Origin: Meghimatium bilineatum
Lineage: Eukaryota > Mollusca > Gastropoda > Stylommatophora > Philomycidae
Assembly: GCA_034231615.1 (NCBI GenBank)
Contig: CM067306.1
Location: 31,132,617-31,196,616, forward strand
Direction of reading: 5' to 3'
DNA: 64,000 nucleotides
Shown: positions 32,801-44,800 of the stretch, piece by piece
Numbering within the stretch: the first letter of the stretch is position 1
How the letters are laid out: every line of letters starts with the position of its first letter
Translations under genes and position numbers: made by a program
Notes under the pieces: model-generated
What the model saw: only the letters and a program-made list of their open reading frames with translations
Told to the model about the DNA's origin: nothing
The model's database searches: none

Positions 32801-35800
32801 ACGCTATCGAAATGACAATAGAAAGTGGTCATATCTCGCGTGACCACAATTTTGGGTTTCAAAATGGCCGCTAATGGGATAAATATCAAGGGACATAACC
32901 CATTTTATCACTAAATTACTAAAATTATCTTACTTGCTAATGCCTAAATAATATAATTCGTTGTGACCGTTGCTCTAGTTTTGAGGTATTGCCTAACCTT
33001 TGTACTTTGTGTCATTTGGCAAGCTTAAGGTTAAGTACTTAGAGTACGGTTAGGATTAGAAATAATATTGGTATACTCTTTCTATCTACGGTCACCGCGC
33101 TAAATATAGCACACTTGACATTTTTAAACAAGCGACGCCATGGAGTTCCGCTAGAAAATCCGGCAACCAATCAAATCCCTCGCGTGATATCACACACCCA
33201 ACAAACGGCAAACGATTTTGTGCATGGCGGACATTTAAAAAAAAAGATTTGATCGATTTGAGCAGAGATTTCACTAGCGGAAATCTGCAGTCACCTAATT
33301 AAAAATGTAAACAGTGTGAAATGGGTAAAATGAAGCACTTACCTTATTCACCGGATAAATTCTCCGCAAACCATGCATTAATTATAATATAAATCTCAGA
33401 TCATAAGAATAACACAAACCATGAGCACCGATCCACTTTGTTGAAATGTGCGGGCTTTTGCTGGTTTCTGATCATGCCTCGCCCAGTGTTGCCAACTTAT
33501 TTCATCATAAAGCACCAGATTTGAGTGCTTTCTTTCGAATATTTTTGTTCAATAATTTTATAATTTGAAATAACTGGACATTCACATGCCATGAGGGGGA
33601 AGACCCCCCAACCCCCCTTTAACATTCAAATGTTATGTACCCCCCCCTTTTTATACCACCCCTCCCTCTCCTTTTTTATTATTTTTTTATCTCCTTTATT
33701 TCCCTTAAAACCACACACAACCCTAACTAACTAACCTCAGATCTCCAAAACGATTCCCGCGCAAACCGTGATATCATAACCTCTCGCAAGCCATGGCACA
33801 TTTCCGCGCGAACAGTGGATCAGCGCAACTTCAGCTTTGGGGAATACCTCAAAATTAGGTCAAATTCCACAGTGACCGTAGATATGTGGATTGCGCCATA
33901 ATATTTCTAAAGTGTGCTCACCTCGCTCCGTGTGTAGCAGGCAGAAATAATTATCGCTCATTACAAATCAAATCATTGATGTAAATTGGAAAAGAAATAG
34001 ATTAATGATTATGCATAAGTTCATCTGTGTCTAGATTTGCACTTAATGATTTTTGGGATGTGACATCACGAGCCATTAATTTCATTGGTGTTAAACGGAA
34101 ATCCGTGACGTATAAGTAAAAATGTAAACTGCTATTTATAGCGCAACGAAGAATCAAAAGCAACTTTTACCCTTTATTATTATTTATAACAAATTCTAAC
34201 CCTTACCCCCCTCTCTAATCTAAATTCTAATGCCTGCTCGTCTAGTTTGTCTCCACTGTGACTTTTGTTGTACTTTCGAGGTATTTCCTGTTGTTAGATT
34301 ACCTTATTTTCGTTATAAGTTTAAATATGGAGAAGGAAGCTTGTGAGGTAAGGTACCATGATATATTATTTATTTAAAACGATTTCATTAGAATTAGCGT
34401 TTAGGTTCCGGGGGGAAATCCATGACGTGAGGTAGTTAAAACTATAAATGGTGTGCTATTTATAGCACAGTGAAGACTTAAACTAGACTTCTACCGCTAA
34501 TGCCAAATTAATATTCTATTTCAAATAACATACTTTAATTTTGATTACAACTTCCGCAATCATACTGCAAAGGTTCGGTAATACTTCGAAACTAGAACAA
34601 AGGTCACAGTGAAGAGTTGATCCGTAGTTGCACCAAATTTGCATATAATCAATCAATGCTACTTCAACTTTTGATAGTTCTGTGTTTTAGGGGACAATTA
34701 TTTGTCTAATCAGTTGTTTGTTGTGGTGTTTGAATATCATTTCTGTGACATTTAATTTTCAGTTCTTGCTGCAATGTCAATTGCCAACATTGTCAAGAGC
34801 AGCTTGGGTCCAGTCGGACTTGACAAGATGCTCGTGGATGAGATTGGGGTAAGTATTTCAAATATTTTGGGGTTTGTTTTCATCTCCAATAATTATGCAG
34901 AAATCGGCTGTGCACAACTACGTAGCGCGTAACGGTGGCACACCATAACTACACTCCCAGTGGAGATCACGACTCTTCGTGTAGATTATTATGGAGCATA
35001 CGGAAAAATTTTTTCTAAAGAATTGAAAGCAATAGAGCTCTTTTATTCTTATATACATTAATGGGTTTCTCCAGAGTTTTATTTTATACACAGAAGACTC
35101 AACTTTGAATCATATCGAAATCGGATGTGCTGGACCAGCAGGTGCAAATAACACAGCTATGCTGTAAACTGGCAGCACAACATACTTCATGCTCCCCGGC
35201 AGAATTCTCACACAAAATGTTTATCAGAGAGTGAACACAATCAATTTTGAGCAGTGGATTACTTGGCTTGTGCGCCAGCTGCATGAATTAATGTGCATTT
35301 AGTGCTTGCCGATGGATTGAAAGTCCATCACCAGTTGAGTGTGTGGGAAATATACATGTAAAATCCCAGATGCCAGACATGTGTGACAAAATATGCGAAA
35401 AAAGGGAGAATAAAAGTTTTCTTTGTGTGTTTTTGGATTATTTCCCTGGTGTTAAATACTAAACACCAACATTGTGTTTATTATTTACCCCACTAGCTCA
35501 ATGGGGCTTTTTAATAGTGCAGTTTCAGGTAGTCCTTCCCGCAGCGCAGTAGGTTAAGATCATAATATGGTCCCCCTTGTATATCTTCGCATCTTCTGAA
35601 AACACTCCTTGCAACGGTAACATCGTCTTTATCGGTCAAAAGATAGTTCAGCACAATGACAGCCATTTTGTAGCTAGAATGCAGCAGCAGAGTCACATCA
35701 CAAATTTCTTAAGATTTTGAATCAGCACAGATTAAAAAAAAAAAAAGGGAAATGTAGACCCCTCTCCTAGGAAAGAACCAACAAAAACATCTTTTAATCA

Positions 35801-38800
35801 AAAGGCCTTTAGAAAAGAAACATGAGTAAAAGCTGTACTATGAATGCTATACTACAAATACTGTTAGTCATGTTTTATTTTGTTCTTCAATCAATCAATA
35901 TCAATAAACCCATAACCCTTCAGGGTCGTAGGGGTACCACATTGGATGCTTCAGCACACAGAGTCCTCCAGCGAATTCTATCGTCAGCGATATGGATGAG
36001 TGTGGAAATATCTAGCCCTGTCCATTCCATGATGTTGTCTGTCCATGTCTTTATTTGACCTCCTCTGCTTCTTCCACCCTCGACAGTTCCCTGCAGTATT
36101 GTTTTTGACAAGGAATCGTGCCTGCATACATGTCCGAACCATGCTAGTTTTCGTCGTTTCACTATTGAAAGCAATGGCTCCTGGACACCTGCACACATCT
36201 CTACTTTATTTCTTACGTACACATTGGTCTTATGTTCCCTATAGGAAATTCGTAGAATTCTTCTGTTGCATTTATACTCGAAAGCCTGTAATCTTCTCTC
36301 CATGTCCGCAGTGAGTGTCCAACTCTCACAACCATACAACACAACAGAAAGCACCAGCGACCTATACAGTTTGATTTTCACTCCAACACTGATGTTGCTT
36401 TTCCAAATCACAGTTAGCCTTGACAATGACGCTAAAGCCATCTCCAGCCTTATTTTTAGTTCTGCTTTGCATTTACCATCGCTGCATATACTGGATCCGA
36501 GGTATGTGAAGGTATTCACCTCTTCAAGCTTGTGTCCATTCATCATGATATTAGTCTGGTTTTCTGTGTCTCTGCTGTTTACCAAAATTTTGCTCTTATC
36601 TGAATTGATTTCCATTCCGTACTTGCTGGTAACTTTTTCTAACTTTGATGTTAATTCTTGCAATGATTGTTCTGACCCAGCTATAAGATCAATATCATCA
36701 GCGAAACGCAAGTTGCAAATAGGGCGACCTCCGATCGATATAGAAATATGTATGTTCTTCAATATACAAATATGAATTGTATTCCCACTTAACAGAAAAG
36801 TACTTCTGTATTCGTTCTCAAACTCCTACAGGTTAGCTGAATGTACTCAGGAGAATGGAATGCAATGTGTCCTGGTTTAATCTTAGCTACACCTTTTGTC
36901 CCGACAAATCTGACTTTAGCATGGTTTCTGGGTTAATTTGACCCTCTATGGGATGGGGCAGTCAACACCACACCCAAAACATGCATCATTACTTCTTACA
37001 TTGTGCACGACCGGTAACAGTGTCAGTATTCTTTGCTCCCTTTCAGGACCATGGCAACAAAACACGAGTGAGGAAAGTACCAAAATCTCATTGTAATATA
37101 TCTGGTCATCAAGAAGTTTGTGATATATTGTTTTATAAATTGGTTTAGAATGAAACATGTTAATTATGATGTCATGTACTTAAACTTATCCAATCAGTGG
37201 TTGCATGTATTGAAGTTACTGATTCCAATGTTTATTTTGTTTTGTCTCTTTAGGATGTGACTATTACTAATGATGGTGCAACCATTTTGAAGCTTTTGGA
37301 AGTGGAACACCCAGCTGCCAAAGTTCTTGTAGAACTGGCCGAGTTGCAGGATCAGGAGGTTGGAGATGGCACTACAAGTGTGGTATGTGCTCTCATTTTA
37401 TTGTTTTTTCCCTTTTTGTTTGGTTCATGGGCGTACTAGTGTTCTTGTCGATATCCAGTTGTTGTTGAGTAGATCTATTTTTGGCAGCTCAATGCAGAAA
37501 ATGTATGCATGTCTTCTGAAGTTAACTTAATGATCCATATATTGAGTTGCTGTTGTTGGTGCCTGTAAAAGTTTTTACCCTGCATTTGAGAGCAGTGGGA
37601 TCTGACATAGTTGTTTGCTTGTTTGAGAACCACAGGAATTGTGAGCAATTAGCTCTTACTTCCTATGTGTAGTGAGGTGGTCTTTCTGAGCTTTCTGTCA
37701 TTCATACCCAAGGATATTTTGGCTTAGTGCAATGCCTATTGAAAGAACCTTCTACCCAGAAGTGGTCTATAATTTTTTAGATGACCTGCTACAAAGCTTC
37801 CATAAGAGAGCCTCAATATAATGGCATGTCATCTAAGGTTTTTGGTGTGTGCCATTGGTGAGACCCACAGACGCAACCGCATTCATCTTATACTGTAAAA
37901 CCATTAACTTTTTTGTACTTTTGCCCTGTAACTTTTTATATTTTTTTTACATTACCAGTTATTTATGGAGGGTATTTGGAAAATGCAATAACGTTTTATT
38001 GGAGCTTTTTGTATATTTTAAAAAATGGAAATATTTTCTTCTGTGTTCATTCTCAAATTTCCACTGGATCTCTCTCGTTCCAGAATAATGGTCCTGCTAG
38101 ATTTCCGCAGGACATAGTCCAGAGAATGGAAATGAATTGTGGCGCTGTTTTAATTTTTGGCCAGACACATCAGTCTTCAGAGTGTCTTAATTCAGGTGGG
38201 CTTCCCAAATTGAAATAAAGGAATGGTTATTGAATGTAAAGATACTGCCGAAGACAGATGTGTTGGACCATTGGCGCAAATAAAACGACAACACAATGCA
38301 TTTCCATTCTCTGGACTATATTTAGCTGGAAATCTTGCAGGACCATTGTCCTGTTACAAGAGAAATCCAACGGGAGTTTGGGAATGAATGCTTAACCGAT
38401 TCGCCCTTAGAGCTCCGCGGAGTCGCTTCTATGTGCTGACACCTGGAGCGCCGCGGAGTCGCTTTTTTTTACATGTATCGTTGCGATCGATAGTACATTT
38501 TTTGTGTGTGCTGGATCTATCAAAATCCACGACCATTGCGTAGGTCCGTGGTTTAGCTTCTGTTTTATGTTTTAATCGGACATAAAAATTATTTATTACG
38601 ATTTTTTTAAAAATTAGCGGAGTTTTAACCGATTTTCGAGTCGCTGCCAGCTTTTTTTTTTACTTATGTCGTTGCGATCGATATTACATTTTTAGTTTGC
38701 GCTGGGTCTATTAGAAACCATGACCATTGCGTAGATCCGTGGTTTAGCTTCCTGTTTTATGTTTTAATCGAAACAATCGGACATAAAAATTATTTATTAT

Positions 38801-41800
38801 GATTTTTTGTAATTAGCGGAGTTTTAACCGATTTTCGAGCCGCCGCTGCTCGATTTTTGTTACTTGTTTCGTTGCGATCGATATTACATTTTTAGTTTGC
38901 GCCGGGACTATTAAAAACCATGACCATTGCGTAAATCCGTGGTTTAGCTTCCTGATTAATTTTTAATCTACGAGATCGGGGAAAAAATGGATTTATTACG
39001 ATTTTTTAAAAAATTAGCGAATTATTAGACCTAGTTTTGGAAATGGAAGATATTATTCATATGTACACTGATGCCGTAGTTACGATGGAAATATGCACGA
39101 TGTAGGTAATTTGCGTATCAAATATAACGTGGAAAGCAACAGTGAAGTTCTTGTTAGATAGGCCTAATGTTTCCGACAAAGAGATGGAAATGCGTGGCAC
39201 TAATTGTGATATCGCAAATTTCGCCGTAGTGATGTAGTTTTTCGAGTAGAAGTTGAGAGTTTTCTACAAAACATTGGGTCTGTACATAATCTTGATGAGA
39301 TTGCTACACGTTATGAATACTTTAGCATCATTGTCAACGATGTTTTATCAATTTGCAGCCGATCTGACAAATTTGTATGTAATATAACGCAAAGAACAAA
39401 CAAGGAAAGAAGACACGCGCTGAACATCTGCAACTGTCATTGAAATAAAACGTCATTTAAAAAAAATTTATATTATGATGGACCTGTGTATTCTGTTTGA
39501 GTATGGCACTGGAGTACAGATGACAGGTTCAACGTTTTGGGCACTTCATCCTCTTTGGAAACAAGGGGATTTGAGAATATATCTCAATATTTTCATATCA
39601 ATATGACTCCTCTACTCAACACCCCAAAGTTAAAAAAAAAATAATTTCTCCACATTATGTCAAGTTTGACAGTTTATTATTTAAAACATATATGTATTAA
39701 ATTATCTTTGATATAGGTTTATGTAAGACTATTCATTTTTCTGTTGATCTGCAAAGTCTGAGTGTGATATGATGAATAGTTTGAAAGAAAATGCAATTTT
39801 GTCATTATCATATCCATATTTTGGAGGAGTTGTGCCCCTTGCCGTAGGGATCAGGGATTGACAATTGGAAAATCTCATAAGGGTGAAAGGGTTAAGAAGA
39901 AGAAGAATGTAAAGATGTAAGTTTTGTTGATGTTATAAGTGAGAAAATGGTGAAGATAAAAAGTTCAAAAAGCAAACACAAAATTGACTCATCTAGTTTT
40001 TTTCGATGTATTCTATGCAGAATATATTGAAATGCAGCTAGATACCTAGGTCTATTCTATTTTTATTATTTCATAACTAACATTTTCATAATATTGTCTG
40101 TGAAAACAAACATAACACTTTGACCTCTCTAGGCCTAATAGTCCTACATATCAATATACCTAAAAAAAAAATGGCTGCCATTTCAAATTACTTTGACGGA
40201 TTACAGAGTAGTCACTAGATCTCTAAACCATGACATTAATTTACAAGCAATGAGTGACGAAGGCCACTGACATGCTAAAAATTTGAGTCTAGTGACTAGT
40301 AGCTGACAGCATGCTAAAGGTTAAATGGCTATTGACTTGCATAACCTTTAAAACTGAAAGATATAGGATTGGTTTCTCTTATATTACTTTTCTATTGTCA
40401 TTTTGTGCTTCAGTCAATGCCCTTTTCTGGTATCCAGTGACACTACATTAGCATCTGTTTCATATATTGCTGTGGGTGTTTTTAGTCTCCACAATTCAAA
40501 AGTTACTGAGATTGTGAGGAGAGCTCTATTGATCTTTGCTTTGCCAGGATTGGATATTTATCAGTAGCCCAGATGACAAGGTAAGGTTATCATCAAACAA
40601 TACTTTTGTGTAACATAGAAAATAGGTTGTCTGGATATCTTATAAACATTAAGCCAGAGATTGTCACAAACAAGAATATGAAATAGTTCTGCAATGGTGC
40701 GTCTGGATCATTCATAAAAGCAATGACGATCCACTGAGCATATTCATATTTACCTAGAACAGTAGTTCGTAACTGTCTTTGGTCCTCCCATATTGGGATA
40801 ATTTTTGTCCGTGGCTTCCCTCCCAAGGTGCCTTTACAAAAAGCATAAATAATTCCTTTGTTACTTTCTCATTAAATATTGTTTAAAAGGCCATTTTTCT
40901 GTGGCCGCCCCCCAACCCGTGAAGTTGGGGGGGGGGGGGGAACATATGGCCCTTGCTGAGAACCACTGGATATACACAGTTATAGAATTGCTGGGTTTTC
41001 TTCTAGTTGCTGATTAGGGAAGGATATAATACAAACAACTCTCTAAGACTAGCCGAAAAAAGGAGCGCTGGTACATTAACCATAAGTGTGTTACCGGGCC
41101 CGAAAGGGGAGCAAATAATAGCAACACTGTTTACCTTCCACGTGTGTCGTAAAAGGCAACTAAGGAGGTTATGGGATGGGGTTGGCTGTCCCATCCCATA
41201 TAGAGACCCAAAGCCATACTGAAGTCGGATGTGTCGGCTGAAAGGCGCAGATATCGCAGCAATGCTGTAAACCATGACACAACGCATTCTGTTCTCCAGA
41301 CTACATCCTGCTAATCTGCAGGAGTTTGAGAACAAACGCAGAAGAAGAAGAAATACACTAACCAGTACTTGTGATATTCCTGAGTTAAATGTAGATTGGT
41401 TATGTACAAATGTACCTGTCGGTCAGCATGGTGTATTGGTTTATATTCTCTACATAGGTGATCATTGCAGCAGAGCTACTTAAGAATGCAGATGAGCTGG
41501 TGAAATGCAAGATCCATCCAACATCTATCATCAGTGGCTACAGACTAGCATGCAAGTAAGTTAATACAATCTCATCTCGAGCACATCACACATTCTGTCA
41601 GCAAACCAGAAAAAAGACTCAACTTCACTTCCAAACTGTTCCCTTTTAACCTTTAGCAAGCTGGATTAAATTTATACTATATATTACATGCCACCGGACT
41701 GTTATGAAAATTTGCTTTAATTTTTGGTATGCATACTAGTGTGTAGTTATATTTTTCATATGGGAAATGCGAGGAAGTTGTGAAGATGTTTGTTTTTTGC

Positions 41801-44800
41801 AAAAACAACCAAACATGGGCGTATGAAAAATGCAATAAATGTTTTCTTATTGGAGATTTAAAAAAAATTGTTGCTCATTTAAATAAAGAGTTGAATACTG
41901 CAAATATGTGTGCACTTTGTTTTTATGTGTACGTATTACTCGTGTGAGGAAGTGGTAAAGTGGTATTTTTCACAAAATACAAAAACACAACACATGCAAA
42001 CATGGGTGTTGCTATAGAAAATGCAATAACTTTTTTAAAGAGATATCTACATACTTTTTGTACATGTAAATAAAGAATTGAATACAGCACATATTGGTGA
42101 AAGTTTTGTTAGAGCACATGTGATACAAGAGGCATGAGGACGTTGTAAATATGGGGGGAAAAGGGAGGAAATTGTAAAAATCTGAAAAAAATTATATTTT
42201 TTTAGTACCTTTCTTTTCCAAAGTGACAACCCTAACAGACTTTCTCACAACAAAGTCTATTGTTTTTATGAATTTTCACATCCACACAAACATAATATTG
42301 TTTTAGAAATTAATAAAACATAGATTTAACTTATGCCGAATAAAATTTGTTCTCTGGACATATACCTAGTCTTGGTTGGCAATATCGTTAACCTTTAGGG
42401 CCCTGAATTAAAAATTAAGAAACATCCCCTTGGGCCTGAATTCTTTTTTGGAAAATTTTCTTTATTGATGGTGGGTGTTTTGAAAACGTGATAACTTAAT
42501 CGCAAAACGCAATTTTCAAATCGCACATGTAACTTCTTGACGACCCTAATACTTGAGCAATGCGTGGAATCATTGATAAAATCCTCATAAATACCTATAC
42601 TTATTGTATATATATTGTTTTATATCAAAACTAGTATAAGATGAACTAAAAAAACTAATAAAACGTGAAGAAATTGCATATAACGTCCGCCCGGTAAACA
42701 CTAGGTCTATCCCGACACGCAGCGTAATTATTGTCTATGCACTCACGTGGCACCCCTGATACATATTATTTTTGTGTTTTTGAACGACTACACAAACATT
42801 CTTATCAAATAACAACATATTAAACACAAAAAACAACAATTAAAACATGTAGTTTATAAGAAATCGCATATAACGTCCGTCCGGTAAACACTAGGTCTAG
42901 CCCGACACGCAGCATAATTATTGTCTAAGCACACACGTGGCACCCCTGATACATATTATTTTTGTGTTTTTGAACGACTACACAAACATTCTTATCAAAT
43001 AACAACATATTAAACATAAAAAACAACAATTAAAACATGTATTCACGATCACTTAGCCATGCCACGCGGTACTCAATTTGATAGTAAAATATGGCTAAAA
43101 AATGGCCAACGTCGTTCCAGAAATTCCTTGACAAAACCAGCCGGTTTTCTCTCTTCTTGCAGTCGTAATGAGTAAAGTAACTTGACCTTTAAACTGCGAC
43201 GTATTCCTAGCGTCGTTTGGTGTGTTTTATACGTCACGGGATCATTACTTTGTGAAGTTCCGTACTCGGGAATCGGGCGATATCCTATGTAGCGGGATTG
43301 CGCCTGCAGGCACAACGGAGCTGTTCTCATAGGCGCATTATTGCAACCGCAGAGTCGTAAAGGTTAATGCATTAGGCAGCAAAGACATTAGTTATTCGCT
43401 TTGTTTGCATTCATTCAGAAACTTCTTCAGTTTAACAGGATATAATCCTGAGAATAGAATACATTGTGTCATGGTTTCAGCAAACTAAAATAGCTTACCC
43501 TTTTGAAATTCAACCATGACATTCAGATCACTTTGACCCTCTATGGGATACCCAATGCTTCTTAGTCATCTCATATGGCATGCATGACATGTAGCAATAT
43601 TGCTATTCTTTGCTTTTCTTTTGGCATCCTGCAACTCCTATACTCTTCTTCTGCGATCATTCTCCTGTAGAATTTACTCCAGACTATGGTATGTGTGTCA
43701 TGGTTTACAGTTCATCTGTGATATCTGCAATTTTTTGCTGAACACTTTGGATAAAAGCATTGACTATGGTTCACTGACCGACCCTCTATGGGATAAAATA
43801 GCAAAATCCAAACCTCCTTAGATGACTTATGCAACATGTCTTGCAGGTAACAGTGTCACTTCTTTACTCCCCTTTCGTGCACTTCAACACACTACTAGCT
43901 GACCTGCTTATGATCCCAGTGTCTTGTGTTTGAAGAGATTAGTTTAGTTTTTCAAATGATCTTATGTGATAAATGTAAACTGTTTGAATTAATCTCCACA
44001 GGGAGGCAGTCAAGTACATTCAGGACCATTTGACAATCTCTGTGGATGATCTCGGTCGGGATTGCATTGTTAATGCCGCAAAGACCAGCATGTCCAGTAA
44101 AATCATTGGATCGTATCCTTTATTATACCTCAGCATATTCTTTAAGGATGAAGTGTTATTACAAATATTGATTATGCTATGTCTACAGTTATAAAGCATT
44201 TAGTTCTGTGTTTGTTATAAAACTCCTCTTGGTTATCCGGATATAGTTCTGAGAATGGAGTGCATTGTGTCATGGTTTACAGCTTGTAATATATGCGCCA
44301 TTTACATCATGACAGTGTCACTAATCTTTGCGCCTGTTTTGGGCCTCCGCAACACTCGGTGTTTATTAATGTCTTACAACATTAACAGTGTCAAAATACA
44401 TTGTTGGAACCAATCTCCACACAATGAATAAGCTTCTGGCTGATAATAAACCATCCTGCTCAAGTGTTAACAGGCCGAAAGGAAGGCAAAGAATAGGGAC
44501 ATTGTTACCTGCCATGCATTTTGTATGAGGCGACTGAGGAGGTTTTTGAGATGGAGTTGTTATCCCATAAGATGGTCAAAGTGACCCAGAAACCACGGTG
44601 AACACACGTGTCAGGCTGAATGGTGTGGGTATAAAATTTCATCTGTAAACCGTGACATTCCCAAACTACATCCTGTAGGAGTTTGAGAACAGATGCAGAA
44701 GATAAAGTTCCATTTATGGTTTTAAAATTACAGCAAATTATTTTTTTCAGGGATAAAATTCACTCATAAAGATAAAAGGAGTGTTGATTTAAGAAAATGG

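Larger units (their letters stand above)
30153..34628. mobile_element. ~4.5-kb terminal-inverted-repeat element in CCT1 intron 1
   Basis: Twenty bases (actacggatcaactcttcac) at 30153-30172 recur as an exact reverse complement at 34609-34628. Subterminal similarity continues inward: ctataataaatagcac near 30190 against the reverse of gtgctatttatagcac near 34450, and gtcacgaatttccc against its reverse near 34415. Diverged copies of the same terminal module lie inside (about 32940-33120, 33840-33930 and 34060-34290), so several related ends are nested or clustered. The only sizeable frame is a minus-strand ORF at 31222-31779. No transposase could be named and no clear TSD was found. Confidence 0.6.
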
